Source: Mycobacterium sp. OAS707 (lineage in GTDB: Bacteria > Actinomycetota > Actinomycetes > Mycobacteriales > Mycobacteriaceae). Taken from it: a stretch of DNA of 64,000 bases. The stretch spans positions 1,116,001-1,180,000 of the forward strand of contig NZ_JADBDS010000001.1 of the NCBI RefSeq assembly GCF_014873705.1, in the 5' to 3' direction. A program made the translations under genes and the position numbers. The notes below the pieces were generated by a model. That model did not search any database. It worked only from the letters and a program-made list of their open reading frames with translations, and was not told where the DNA came from. This document shows, one piece after another, positions 1 through 8,667 of this stretch (its first letter is position 1; each line of letters opens with the position of its first letter).

Positions 1-1
1 A

Positions 2-736
2 ACGATGACCAATGGTTTCGTCGCGGGCATCGCAAATCTGGCCCGTCACCCCAGCCTGCCCGACCGCGACTTGTCGTCCATGCGGCGCGGAAACCTGTAC
101 CCGATCATGGCGCCCGACGTCCGCCCCGCAGACCCCGAGTTGCGACACACCATGCTGGGCATGACCGAAGCGGGCAGCGTCATCACGATCAGTGCGGACG
201 AATCCGACCAACCCGAACACCGGCGTGGCTCGTTCGGCAAACCCGCCCCCGGCTTCGAGACCAAGATCATCGACGGCGAATTGTGGATTCGAGGACCGTA
301 CCTGATGCAGCGGTACTACAAACGCAGCCGCGAAGAATGCTTCGATGACGACGGCTGGTTTCACACGGGCGATCTCGTTCGAACGGATGCCGACGGTTTC
401 GTGTACTTCCTCGGTCGACGCGGGGCGATGATCAAGACCGCAGGCGCCAACGTCGCACCCGCCGAAGTCGAGCGGGCGATCGCCAAAGTGACCGGCGGTG
501 CCGTCGCACATGTGCTTGGCCTTCCCGATGCCGAGCGCGGGCAACTGGTCGCCGCCGTCGTCGAGGTGGAAGACGGCGCCGAGTTCGACGAGGCCGCGGT
601 GCGCGACCGACTGAAGGCCGAGCTGTCGTCCTACAAGATCCCGAAACGATTTGCCGCCGTGCCGCGGTCCGACATTCCAGTGCTCTCGAGCGGCAAGGTC
701 GACCTCGTTGCGCTACGGCAGGTGTTCGATGGCTGA
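2..736 (+). CDS. Acyl-CoA synthetase (AMP-dependent CoA ligase), C-terminal part
   Basis: The frame is open to the left edge, so the gene starts outside the window and only about the last 244 codons are present. Seen: a GMTEAG motif, the hinge region with FHTGDL and GRRGAMIKTAGANV, and a C-terminal LSSGKVDL carrying the lysine used for adenylation in this superfamily. Family knowledge: these enzymes activate a carboxylic acid to acyl-AMP and then acyl-CoA in the cytosol. It overlaps the next gene by 8 bp, so the two are probably translated together. The downstream ligase is a paralogue (same GMTE, TGDL and SGA/AGA-NV/TV blocks). The substrate cannot be read from sequence; the nearby beta-oxidation genes suggest a fatty or branched acid. 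Confidence 0.85.
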   Translation, partial: TMTNGFVAGIANLARHPSLPDRDLSSMRRGNLYPIMAPDVRPADPELRHTMLGMTEAGSVITISADESDQPEHRRGSFGKPAPGFETKIIDGELWIRGPYLMQRYYKRSREECFDDDGWFHTGDLVRTDADGFVYFLGRRGAMIKTAGANVAPAEVERAIAKVTGGAVAHVLGLPDAERGQLVAAVVEVEDGAEFDEAAVRDRLKAELSSYKIPKRFAAVPRSDIPVLSSGKVDLVALRQVFDG

Positions 737-2219
737 CACCATCGACCAGCTGGTCAGAGTCCGCGCAGAACAGCACGGTGACAAGCCGATGGTCGTCGAC
801 ACCGAGTCGCGGCTCAGCTACGCCGAACTCGACGAAACCACCCGTGCAATGGCCGCCGGTTTCGTCGACGCCGGCATCGGCAAGGGCACCCGAGTAGGGC
901 TGATCATGCCCAACCGCGTCCAATGGGTGCAGATCGCGTTGGCGCTGACGCGCATCGGCGCGGTACTGGTCCCGTTGAGCACCCTGCTGAAGCCTCCGGA
1001 GCTGTCGGCCCAGTTGCGGGTCGCCGCCGTTCAGGCCCTGATCGCGGTCGACGAGTTCCGTGGCCATCGTTATCTGGATGATCTGGCCGGGCTGGTAGAT
1101 ACCCCGGAACTGCCTGCACTGCAGAGGATTTGGGCTCCAGACGAGTTGACGTCCAGCGAGCGGGATATCGACGCCGTGACAGCGACCGTGACACCGAGCG
1201 ACACGCTGGTGATCATGTTCACCTCGGGAAGCAGTGGGCCGCCAAAGGGCGTCATCCACTCGCACGGCAACGCGTTGGCCGCCGTGCGGTCCGGACTGGT
1301 GGCGCGGTGCATCGACGCGGACACGCGGCTGTATCTGCCGATGCCGTTCTTCTGGGTCGGCGGTTTCGGCAGCGGGGTGCTGTCGGCACTGGTGGCGGGT
1401 GCGACGCTCGTCACCGAGGAGATCCCCGGACCCGAGACGACCCTGCCGCTGTTGCAACGTGAGCGCGTCACGCTGTTCCGCGGCTGGCCCGACCAGGCCG
1501 AGGCGCTGGCACGCCAATCTGCCTCTGCGGGAGCCGATTTGTCAGCCCTGCAACCCGGCAGTCTCGAGGCGCTGCTGTCACCCGAGAAACGCGCGGCGCC
1601 CGGTGCCCGCGCGAAATTGTTCGGCATGACCGAGTCGTTCGGGCCCTATTGCGGCTATCCCGCCGACACGGACATGCCGCGGTCAGCATGGGGCAGCTGC
1701 GGCAAACCGTTCGACGGCATGCAGGTGCGTATCGTCGACCCGGACACCGGCCAGCCCGTTCCCACGGGAACGATCGGCATGATTCAGTTACGGGGAGCGC
1801 ATATGTTGCGCGGCATCTGCCGTCGCAGCCGCGAAGAGGTGTTCACTCCGGACGGCTACTACCCCACCGGGGACCTCGCGCATCTCGACGACCCCGGTTT
1901 CCTGTTCTACCACGGCCGATCCGACGACATGTTCAAGGTCAGCGGGGCCACCGTCTATCCGAGTGAGGTCGAGCAGGCGCTGCGGACCATCGACGGCGTG
2001 CAGAACGCTTTCGTCACCGACGTCTCCGGCGCCGTCGGTGCCGTCGTGATAACAGACCGCACCGTTGATCAACTGCGGTCCGAAGCTCGAAAGCGGCTGA
2101 GCTCCTTCAAGGTTCCGACACGCTGGTTGCTCGTCGGTTCTGACGACGACATCCCGCACGGCACGACTGGCAAAGTGGACATGCGCAGGCTGCAAGCCTC
2201 ACTGCGCGAGCAGACGTAA
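729..2219 (+). CDS. Acyl-CoA synthetase (class I adenylate-forming enzyme)
   Basis: 496 residues from ATG 729, which overlaps the stop of the previous ligase; a longer open frame from 651 lies inside that gene and is not needed. Seen: the phosphate-binding loop TSGSSGPPKGVIHSHGN near residue 165, LFGMTESFGPY near 300, YPTGDL near 380, the hinge GRSDDMFKVSGATVYPSEVE and the C-terminal GTTGKVDM with the adenylation lysine. It is slightly short for the family (about 500-550). Inferred role: CoA activation of the acid degraded by the neighbouring acyl-CoA dehydrogenase, SDR and thiolase genes. Its stop codon lies inside a long hairpin shared with the convergent GntR gene. Substrate unknown. Confidence 0.88.
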   Translation: MADTIDQLVRVRAEQHGDKPMVVDTESRLSYAELDETTRAMAAGFVDAGIGKGTRVGLIMPNRVQWVQIALALTRIGAVLVPLSTLLKPPELSAQLRVAAVQALIAVDEFRGHRYLDDLAGLVDTPELPALQRIWAPDELTSSERDIDAVTATVTPSDTLVIMFTSGSSGPPKGVIHSHGNALAAVRSGLVARCIDADTRLYLPMPFFWVGGFGSGVLSALVAGATLVTEEIPGPETTLPLLQRERVTLFRGWPDQAEALARQSASAGADLSALQPGSLEALLSPEKRAAPGARAKLFGMTESFGPYCGYPADTDMPRSAWGSCGKPFDGMQVRIVDPDTGQPVPTGTIGMIQLRGAHMLRGICRRSREEVFTPDGYYPTGDLAHLDDPGFLFYHGRSDDMFKVSGATVYPSEVEQALRTIDGVQNAFVTDVSGAVGAVVITDRTVDQLRSEARKRLSSFKVPTRWLLVGSDDDIPHGTTGKVDMRRLQASLREQT

Positions 2220-2264
2220 AAATGGCCGACACGCCGATGAAATAGCCACTTTCGCGTCTGCTCG
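2207..2264. repeat. Long imperfect inverted repeat (20-18-20) at a convergent gene end
   Basis: Seen: arms 2207-2226 and 2245-2264 pair over 20 bp with three mismatches around an 18-nt loop. The outer ten bases (CGAGCAGACG / CGTCTGCTCG) are perfect. The left arm contains the last codons and stop of the ligase, and the right arm ends 5 bp before the GntR stop. Inferred: bidirectional transcription terminator or a dispersed palindromic element. There is no clear U-tract. The same 20-18-20 geometry recurs at 21156-21213. Confidence 0.7.
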
Positions 2265-2269
2265 TGCAG

Positions 2270-2938
2270 CTAGTCGACGACGCCGCGTTGGGTGAGGTGT
2301 TCGATCAACGGCTCAGCGCCGGCGGCGAGGTGCTCGGACATCACAAGGCGCGCGCGCTTTTCGTCGTGCGCTTCCAGCGCCGCCAACAAACTGCGGTGAT
2401 GCTCTGTCGACTGCTCAGGCCAGCCGGCGATGGTGGGAAACACCGATTCGGGTGCGTAGCGCGTGATCTGGGACATCAGCTGAGCGAGCTTCGGCGAGTC
2501 GGCGGACACATTGATCGCCTTGTGAAACTCATGATTGAGCCGCACCGCACGCTCATCGTCATCGCTGGCGTATGCATCCTCCAGCTCGGCCTGAATCTTT
2601 TCGAGTTCGCGCAATTGCTCGTCGGTGATGTTGGCCGCCGCCCGCGCCGCGAGCTCGCCGCCGATGTGCGCCTGCACGTTGGAGACGTCGGTGAGGTCAC
2701 GCGCGGTCACCGGCACCACCGCAAAGCCGCGCCGAGGCTGCTGAACCAATAGGCCTTCGGCGGTGAGCATGAACAGCGCCTCCCGCACCGGCGTAACGCT
2801 GACTCCCAGTTCCACGGCCAACTGATCCAGCCGGATGTATTGGCCCGCGGCGTAGGTGCCGTCGAAGATGCGCTTGCGCACATATCGCGCGACGTCATCT
2901 GCCAGCTGGGGCCGAAACGCGAATTCCGCTGTGGTCAT
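2270..2938 (-). CDS. GntR-family transcriptional regulator (FadR/FCD subfamily)
   Basis: 222 residues. Seen: an N-terminal winged helix-turn-helix (residues about 10-75, with DQLAVELGVSVTPVREALFM typical of GntR), then an all-helical ligand domain with regularly spaced Asp/Glu and His residues (HEFHKAIN, EHHRSLL) as in FCD domains. Family knowledge: acyl-CoA or organic-acid responsive repressors, often autoregulated. It is the last gene of a tightly packed operon (2 bp after the acyl-CoA dehydrogenase stop). Inferred target: the divergent promoter at about 6.1 kb, where an AT-rich inverted repeat lies. Effector unknown. Confidence 0.9.
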   Translation of the reverse strand: MTTAEFAFRPQLADDVARYVRKRIFDGTYAAGQYIRLDQLAVELGVSVTPVREALFMLTAEGLLVQQPRRGFAVVPVTARDLTDVSNVQAHIGGELAARAAANITDEQLRELEKIQAELEDAYASDDDERAVRLNHEFHKAINVSADSPKLAQLMSQITRYAPESVFPTIAGWPEQSTEHHRSLLAALEAHDEKRARLVMSEHLAAGAEPLIEHLTQRGVVD

Positions 2939-2940
2939 GG

Positions 2941-4134
2941 TCAGATCCGATAATCGGCGAGCAGTCGCTTGCTGATGATGTTCTTCTGGATCTCGCTGGT
3001 GCCCTCACCGATCAACAGGAACGGGGCGTCGCGCATCAACCGCTCGATCTCGTATTCCTTGGAATAACCGTAGCCGCCGTGGATGCGGAAGCTCTGCTGG
3101 GTCACCTCGGCACAGAACTCGCTCGCCAGGTACTTGGCCATGCCCGCGGCGACATCGTTGCGTTCCCCGGAATCCTTCAGCCGGGCCGCATTGACCATCA
3201 TCAGGTGGGCGGCTTCGATTTTCGTTGCCATCTCGGCCAATTGGAAGGCGATCGCCTGGTGGTCGGCAATCGGCTTGCCGAACGTCTGGCGCTGCTGCGC
3301 ATACCGCACCGCGAGTTCGAACGCGCGGATTCCGACACCGCATGCCCTGGCGGACACGTTCACCCGCCCGACCTCGATGCCGTCCATCATCTGGAAGAAG
3401 CCCTGGCCCGGCGCCTCACCCAGGATGTCGTCGGCGCTTGCGGCGTAGCCGTCGAAGATCAGCTCGGTGGTGTCGATGCCCTTGTAGCCGAGCTTGTCGA
3501 TCTTGCCCGGAATGGTCAGCCCTGGCGCGACTTCGCCGAAGCCGGTGGGCTTTTCGATCAGGAAAGCCGTCAGGTTACGGTGCGGCTTCTCGGCTCCCTC
3601 GTCGGTGCGCACGAGCGTTGCGACCAGAGTCGAGCTGCCGCCGTTGGTCAGCCACATCTTCTGGCCGTCGATGATGTACGTGCCATCGGGGTTGCGTCTG
3701 GCCCTGGTACGGATCGCTGCGACGTCGGAGCCGAGTTCGGGCTCGGACATCGAGAACGCGCCACGCGTCTCCCCCGTCGCCATCCGCGGCAGGTAATGCT
3801 GCTTCTGGCGATCGGTGCCGTGCTGCCGAATCATGTACGCGACGATGAAGTGGGTGTTGATCACACCCGAGATGCTCATCCAGCCGCGGGCAAGCTCCTC
3901 GACGCACAGCGCGTAGGTGAGCAGCGATTCGCCGAGCCCGCCGTACTCCTCCGGGATCATCAACCCGAACAGGCCCATCTCCTTCATCGCATCCACGATG
4001 GCCTGTGGATAGGTGTCGGAGTGCTCGAGTTCCTGCGCGGTCGGGATGACTTCCTTGTCGACGAATTGCCTGACCGTGCTGATGATTTCGGTCTGGAACT
4101 CGGTGAGGCCCAGCGTCTGCGCAAGTTTCGTCAT
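2941..4134 (-). CDS. Acyl-CoA dehydrogenase (FadE-type)
   Basis: 397 residues from the ATG at 4134, which overlaps the thiolase stop as ATGA; the longer open frame upstream runs antisense-like through the thiolase and is discarded. Seen: the FAD/substrate blocks AFSMSEPELGSDVAAIRT and LTNGGSS, then RQTFGKPIADHQAIAFQLAE, RIHGGYGYSKEYEIERLMRD and GEGTSEIQKNII, with the catalytic glutamate position occupied (GEGTSEIQ). Length is normal for the family (380-400). Reaction: alpha,beta-dehydrogenation of an acyl-CoA with electrons passed to ETF. It is third in a minus-strand operon SDR > thiolase > this gene > GntR. Confidence 0.93.
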   Translation of the reverse strand: MTKLAQTLGLTEFQTEIISTVRQFVDKEVIPTAQELEHSDTYPQAIVDAMKEMGLFGLMIPEEYGGLGESLLTYALCVEELARGWMSISGVINTHFIVAYMIRQHGTDRQKQHYLPRMATGETRGAFSMSEPELGSDVAAIRTRARRNPDGTYIIDGQKMWLTNGGSSTLVATLVRTDEGAEKPHRNLTAFLIEKPTGFGEVAPGLTIPGKIDKLGYKGIDTTELIFDGYAASADDILGEAPGQGFFQMMDGIEVGRVNVSARACGVGIRAFELAVRYAQQRQTFGKPIADHQAIAFQLAEMATKIEAAHLMMVNAARLKDSGERNDVAAGMAKYLASEFCAEVTQQSFRIHGGYGYSKEYEIERLMRDAPFLLIGEGTSEIQKNIISKRLLADYRI

Positions 4135-5345
4135 GCGCCGACCCTCTCGAACACGGCAGCCAGTCCCTGCCCGCCGCCGATGCACATCGTTTCCAGGCCG
4201 TAGCGGGCGCCGCGGCGGTTCAGTTCGCGGGCGAGCGTGGCGAGCATCCGGCCACCTGTTGCGCCGACGGGGTGCCCGAGCGAGATGCCCGACCCGTGCA
4301 CGTTCGTCCGCTCGAGGTCCGCCGCACCGAATTGCCACTCGCGCATCACCGCAAGCGCCTGGGCTGCGAACGCCTCGTTGAGTTCGATCAGATCGATGTC
4401 CGACAACTTCAGCCCAGCCTTGCGCAGCGCCACCTCGGTCGCGGGCACCGGACCGATACCCATGATGTTGGGGGCGACACCGGCCGACCCCCATGAAACC
4501 AGCCGTACCAACGGGGTCAATCCGAGTTCGTCGGCCTTCTGCGGCGTCGTCACGATGCACATGGATGCCGCGTCGTTTTGACCGCTGGAGTTGCCCGCGG
4601 TGACGGTGGCCTCCGGATCCTGCTTCAACAGAACGGGTTTCAGTTTGCTCAGCGACTCGACCGAGGTGTCCGCGCGCGGATGCTCATCGGTGTCGATCAG
4701 TTCCTCACCCTGGCGGGTGCGCACGGCGACCGCAATGATCTCTTCGGCGAGGATGCCATCCTTCTGCGCGGCGACCGCGCGTTGGTGCGACGTCACCGCC
4801 AACTCGTCCTGCTCCTGGCGAGGGATGCCGTACTGCTTGCGCAGATTCTCCGCAGTCTCGAGCATGCCGCCTGCCACCGGATGATTTCGCCCGCCTGCGG
4901 TGGTGCGTCCGCGCGCGAGGCTGTCGTGCACCTGCACCCCGGTGCGGGCGCCGCCCCAGCGCATATCGGTCGAGTAGAAGGTGACATTGCTCATGCTCTC
5001 GGCACCGCCCGCGACCACAATGTCGTTGTCGCCGTTGGCAACCTGCAACGCGGCCTGGATGACCGCTTGCAGACCCGAACCACATCGGCGGTCGACCTGC
5101 ATGCCCGGAACGGTCACCGGCAGTCCCGCATCCAGCGCCACCACACGCCCGATCGCCGGCGCCTCGCTGCTGGGATAGCAGTGGCCGAGGATGACGTCGT
5201 CCACTGCGCCACGCTCGATTCCGGTGCGCTCCAGCAGTCCGTTCAGCGCTGCGACGCCGAGGTCGACGGCCGTCAGTGATTTGAACATGCCGCCGTAGCG
5301 GCCGATCGGTGTTCGAACGGGTTCGCAGATAACGGCCTCGCGCAT
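4131..5345 (-). CDS. Acetyl-CoA acyltransferase (thiolase)
   Basis: 404 residues, full length for a degradative thiolase. Seen: nucleophilic Cys88 in DRRCGSG, the GGAESMS block, the catalytic His in GHPVGATGGRM and the C-terminal Cys in CIGGGQG. Reaction: CoA-dependent cleavage of a 3-ketoacyl-CoA, the last step of beta-oxidation. Its start overlaps the SDR stop by one base (TGATG) and its stop overlaps the acyl-CoA dehydrogenase start, so the operon is translationally coupled. It could be FadA2/A5/A6-like; the exact paralogue cannot be assigned. Confidence 0.94.
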   Translation of the reverse strand: MREAVICEPVRTPIGRYGGMFKSLTAVDLGVAALNGLLERTGIERGAVDDVILGHCYPSSEAPAIGRVVALDAGLPVTVPGMQVDRRCGSGLQAVIQAALQVANGDNDIVVAGGAESMSNVTFYSTDMRWGGARTGVQVHDSLARGRTTAGGRNHPVAGGMLETAENLRKQYGIPRQEQDELAVTSHQRAVAAQKDGILAEEIIAVAVRTRQGEELIDTDEHPRADTSVESLSKLKPVLLKQDPEATVTAGNSSGQNDAASMCIVTTPQKADELGLTPLVRLVSWGSAGVAPNIMGIGPVPATEVALRKAGLKLSDIDLIELNEAFAAQALAVMREWQFGAADLERTNVHGSGISLGHPVGATGGRMLATLARELNRRGARYGLETMCIGGGQGLAAVFERVGA

Positions 5346-6094
5346 CAGATGTGCCTCCCGCCGGTCACCTCGAGGACGGTGCCAGTCATGTACGACGACA
5401 GATCGCTGGCGAGGAACAACGCAACCTTGGCGACTTCAGTCGGCTCGCCTGCTCGGCCCATCGGCACCTCCGCCAGCTTCTGGTCCCAAATGTGTTGGGG
5501 CATGGCTTCTGTCATCGCGGATCGGATGAGTCCCGGCTGGATCGCGTTGACCCGCACACCGAGGTGGGCCAGTTCCTTGGCTGCGGCCTTGGTCATGCCG
5601 ACGATGCCTGCCTTGGCCGCGGAATAGTTGGTCTGCCCGATCAGGCCGACCTTGCCGGATATCGAGGACATGTTCACGATCGCGCCGCGCTTGTTCTCGC
5701 GCATGATCGCCGCGGCGGCCTTGAGACCGTTCCAGGTGCCTTTAAGATGCACGGCGATGACTTGGTCGAACTGTTCCTCGGTCATCTTTCGCAACGTCGC
5801 GTCGCGGGTGATTCCTGCGTTGTTGACCATGATGTCGAGGCCGCCGAACCGTTCGACGGCGGCGCCGACGAGCGCGTCGACCTCGTCGGCCTTGGTCACG
5901 TCGCAGCGCACGGCGAGGGCAACTTGATCTTTCGAGTCGCCGCCAAGCTGTTTGGCCGCCGCCTCCGTTGCGCCGAGGTCGAGATCGCCAAGCACGACCC
6001 GCGCGCCCTCGGCGATGAACTGCTCGGCGATGGCCAACCCGAGACCCTGCGCACCGCCCGTGACAACCGCGGTCTGACCGGTCAGCAACGACAC
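5345..6094 (-). CDS. Short-chain dehydrogenase (FabG-like 3-hydroxyacyl-CoA/ACP dehydrogenase)
   Basis: 249 residues from GTG 6094, chosen because it follows an AAGGGG ribosome-binding site about 8 nt upstream and matches the usual SDR N-terminus; the longer frame crosses the divergent promoter. Seen: TGGAQGLG cofactor motif near residue 12, NNAG near 90, catalytic Ser in MSSISG and Tyr-x-x-x-Lys in YSAAK. Inferred: oxidises the 3-hydroxyacyl-CoA before thiolase cleavage. First gene of the minus-strand operon. Confidence 0.92.
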   Translation of the reverse strand: MSLLTGQTAVVTGGAQGLGLAIAEQFIAEGARVVLGDLDLGATEAAAKQLGGDSKDQVALAVRCDVTKADEVDALVGAAVERFGGLDIMVNNAGITRDATLRKMTEEQFDQVIAVHLKGTWNGLKAAAAIMRENKRGAIVNMSSISGKVGLIGQTNYSAAKAGIVGMTKAAAKELAHLGVRVNAIQPGLIRSAMTEAMPQHIWDQKLAEVPMGRAGEPTEVAKVALFLASDLSSYMTGTVLEVTGGRHI

Positions 6095-6148
6095 CTGATC
6101 ACCCCTTTTTCGCTGGTCAGGCCCCGAAGAGGGCCCCGTCAATCGAAC

Positions 6149-6167
6149 ATCATATTTCATATATGAT
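6149..6167. promoter_or_regulatory. AT-rich inverted repeat, candidate GntR operator in a divergent promoter
   Basis: Seen: ATCATAT at 6149-6155 and ATATGAT at 6161-6167, a perfect 7-5-7 inverted repeat in the most AT-rich stretch of the 112-bp divergent gap. It lies 55 bp from the minus-strand SDR start and 39 bp from the plus-strand acyl-CoA dehydrogenase start. Inferred: binding site for the GntR regulator at the end of the operon, controlling both directions. Confidence 0.55.
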
Positions 6168-6206
6168 TTTGCGAGCACCTGGCCCCACTCGTCGCAGAGG
6201 AGCGCG

Positions 6207-7376
6207 ATGACCACCGAAGTCAGCGATGACGATTTCCAGGAGATCCTGGTCCAGACCCGGCACTTCATCCGCACCGCCGTGGTCCCCCGGGAGCAGGAGA
6301 TCCTCGCCGAGGACCGCGTCCCCGACGACCTGCGCGACCACGCCAAGAAAATGGGGCTGTTCGGGTACGCGATCCCGCAGGAGTGGGGCGGCCTCGGACT
6401 CAACCTCGCCCAGGACGTCGAGCTCGCGATGGAGCTGGGCTATACATCACTGGCACTGCGGTCGATGTTCGGCACCAACAACGGCATCGCCGGCCAGGTG
6501 CTCGTCGGCTTCGGCACCGAGGAGCAGAAGGCACGCTGGCTGGAGCCAATGGCTTCAGGGCTGGTCGCCTCGTTCGCATTGACCGAACCCGGTGCGGGAT
6601 CGAATCCGTCCGGCCTGCGTACGAAAGCCGTTCGTGACGGCCAAGATTGGATCATCAACGGGCAGAAGCGGTTCATCACCAATGCGCCGATGGCCGACCT
6701 GTTCGTCGTGTTCGCCCGCACCCGGCCCGCCGACGACGACGGCCCCGGCATCGCCGTGTTCCTGGTGCCCGCCGACGCGGCCGGTGTCGTCGTCGGCGCC
6801 AAGGACGCCAAGATGGGCCAAGAAGGCGCATGGACCGCCGACGTCAGTTTCGATGACGTCCGCGTCCCCGACGAGGCGCTGATCGGCGGAAGCGAAGACA
6901 TCGGCTACCGGGCCGCGATGACGTCGCTTGCGCGCGGTCGCGTGCATATCGCCGCGCTGGCCGTCGGAATTGCGCAGCGTGCCCTCGACGAATCCGTTGC
7001 CTACGCCGCCACCGCCACGCAGGGCGGCACCGCGATCGGGAACTTCCAATTGGTACAAGCCATGCTCGCCGACATGCAAACCGGAGTGCTGGCGGGGCGC
7101 GCACTCGTCCGCGACACCGCACGGGCCTGGATCAGCGGCGAGGATCGCAGGATCGCGCCGTCGGCAGCCAAGCTCTATTGCACCGAAATGGCCGGCCACG
7201 TAGCCGATCTCGCGGTGCAGGTGCACGGCGGCAGCGGCTACATGCGTGAGGTCCCCGTCGAGCGGATCTACCGCGACGTACGGCTGTTGAGGTTGTACGA
7301 AGGCACCAGTGAAATCCAGCGACTGATCATCGGATCGAATCTGGTCAAGGCGGCACAGAAGGCGGCCAAGAAATGA
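6207..7376 (+). CDS. Acyl-CoA dehydrogenase
   Basis: 389 residues; ATG preceded by GAGGAG. Seen: [68 protein letters not shown] and [14 protein letters not shown], the last holding the catalytic glutamate. Normal length. Reaction: FAD-dependent acyl-CoA desaturation. Its stop overlaps the next SDR start by 4 bp (ATGA), so the two form a plus-strand operon divergent from the thiolase operon. Having two dehydrogenases on either side of one promoter suggests successive steps or different chain lengths; inference only. Confidence 0.94.
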   Translation: MTTEVSDDDFQEILVQTRHFIRTAVVPREQEILAEDRVPDDLRDHAKKMGLFGYAIPQEWGGLGLNLAQDVELAMELGYTSLALRSMFGTNNGIAGQVLVGFGTEEQKARWLEPMASGLVASFALTEPGAGSNPSGLRTKAVRDGQDWIINGQKRFITNAPMADLFVVFARTRPADDDGPGIAVFLVPADAAGVVVGAKDAKMGQEGAWTADVSFDDVRVPDEALIGGSEDIGYRAAMTSLARGRVHIAALAVGIAQRALDESVAYAATATQGGTAIGNFQLVQAMLADMQTGVLAGRALVRDTARAWISGEDRRIAPSAAKLYCTEMAGHVADLAVQVHGGSGYMREVPVERIYRDVRLLRLYEGTSEIQRLIIGSNLVKAAQKAAKK

Positions 7377-8194
7377 GCGGACGGCTCGAGGACAAGGTCG
7401 CGTTCATCACCGGAGCGGCGCGCGGACAGGGCCGCGCCCATGCCGTCCGGATGGCCACCGAGGGCGCCGACATCATCGCCGTCGACATCGCGGGCACGCT
7501 TCCGCCCTGCGTCCCTTACGATTCCGCTACACCCGACGATCTCGCCGAGACGGTTGCGCTCGTCGAAGCGACCGGCCGCAAGATCCTTGCCTCCATTGTC
7601 GACGTACGCGATGGCGAGGGACTCCGCAAGGCCGTCGATGACGGCGTGACCGCACTGGGCCGACTCGACATCATCGTCGCCAACGCCGGTGTATCCGCTC
7701 CGCAGACGTGGGATGCCATCTCCGCCGAGGACTTCCGCGACGTGATGGATATCAACGTCACCGGCACCTGGAACACCGTCATGGCGGGAGCGCAGAAGAT
7801 CATCGACGGTGGCCGAGGCGGATCGATCATCTTGATCAGCTCTGCCGCCGGAATCAAGATGCAGCCGTTCATGGTGCATTACACCGCGAGCAAGCACGCG
7901 GTCACCGGGATGGCCCGCGCGTTCGCCGCCGAACTGGGCAGGCACTCGATCCGCGTCAACAGCGTGCATCCCGGCGCGGTCAACACGCTGATGGGAAGCG
8001 GCGACATGATCGGCTCGCTCGGCCGCGCCATCGAGACCTATCCGCAACTGGCGCAGATGATCACGCCGTTTCTGCCGACCTGGGCCGCAGAGCCAGAAGA
8101 CATCGCCGACGCGGTGTGCTGGCTGGCCAGCGAGGAGTCGAAAAACGTTACCGCGGCGGCGATCTCAATCGATCAAGGCATGACGCAGTATTGA
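7373..8194 (+). CDS. Mycofactocin-coupled SDR family oxidoreductase
   Basis: 273 residues. Seen: GAARGQGRAHAVRMA cofactor loop, the extra segment after VDIAG (PPCVPYDSATPDDLAETV) that marks the mycofactocin-coupled SDR subfamily, NAGVS, SSAAG and YTASK catalytic Tyr/Lys, and the PG..NT loop. Family knowledge: these enzymes keep NAD(H) bound and hand electrons to mycofactocin; they oxidise alcohols such as carveol. Coupled by ATGA to the acyl-CoA dehydrogenase. The mycofactocin biosynthesis genes are not in this window. Converges on the MaoC gene with 1 bp between. Confidence 0.88.
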   Translation: MSGRLEDKVAFITGAARGQGRAHAVRMATEGADIIAVDIAGTLPPCVPYDSATPDDLAETVALVEATGRKILASIVDVRDGEGLRKAVDDGVTALGRLDIIVANAGVSAPQTWDAISAEDFRDVMDINVTGTWNTVMAGAQKIIDGGRGGSIILISSAAGIKMQPFMVHYTASKHAVTGMARAFAAELGRHSIRVNSVHPGAVNTLMGSGDMIGSLGRAIETYPQLAQMITPFLPTWAAEPEDIADAVCWLASEESKNVTAAAISIDQGMTQY

Positions 8195-8195
8195 G

Positions 8196-8651
8196 TCAGC
8201 CGATGAAGCGGACGATCGACTCGGCAACCGCGGCCGGCTTGTCCGATCCTTCGATTTCCACAGTGGTAGTCAGCGTCGCCTGCACCGCGCCGTCGAGCTG
8301 GTCGACCTTGGCGATCTCGGCACGCGCCCGAAGTTTCGCCCCTACCTTGACCGGGGTGATGAAGCGGACCTTGTTGTAGCCGTAGTTGATGGCCATAGCG
8401 ATGTTGCCGACCGTGTACATCTGCGATGTGAAATGCGGCAGCAGCGACAACGTCAGCAGGCCATGCGCGATGGTGCCGCCGAACGGGCCGCCGGCAGCAC
8501 GCTCCGGATCGACGTGGATCCACTGATGGTCATCGGTGGCGTCGGCGAACAGATTGACGCGCTCCTGCGTAACCTCCAGCCAATCGGTCGGACCGAGCTG
8601 GCTGCCCTGGGCAGCGACGAACTCGTCCAACCCACTGAACTTCTTCACCAC
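8196..8651 (-). CDS. MaoC-family (R)-hydratase, HtdZ-like
   Basis: 151 residues starting at GTG 8651 (a second GTG follows at once) after AAGGAGA. Seen: a hot-dog-fold hydratase with FADATDDHQWIHVDPERA, containing the Asp and His of the hydratase-2 motif, then GGTIAHGLLTLSLLP. Length and motif spacing match M. tuberculosis Rv0130 (HtdZ) as I remember it. Reaction: reversible hydration of trans-2-enoyl-CoA to (R)-3-hydroxyacyl-CoA. It could supply the hydration step missing from the nearby beta-oxidation genes, but it is transcribed separately, 16 bp downstream of purU. Confidence 0.87.
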   Translation of the reverse strand: MVKKFSGLDEFVAAQGSQLGPTDWLEVTQERVNLFADATDDHQWIHVDPERAAGGPFGGTIAHGLLTLSLLPHFTSQMYTVGNIAMAINYGYNKVRFITPVKVGAKLRARAEIAKVDQLDGAVQATLTTTVEIEGSDKPAAVAESIVRFIG

Positions 8652-8667
8652 TTCTCTCCTTCACCGC

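Noticed and set aside
432..1517. Long antisense frame opposite the CoA ligases
   Set aside because: Arg/Gln/His-rich translation without domains, typical of the shadow of high-GC codons in real genes.
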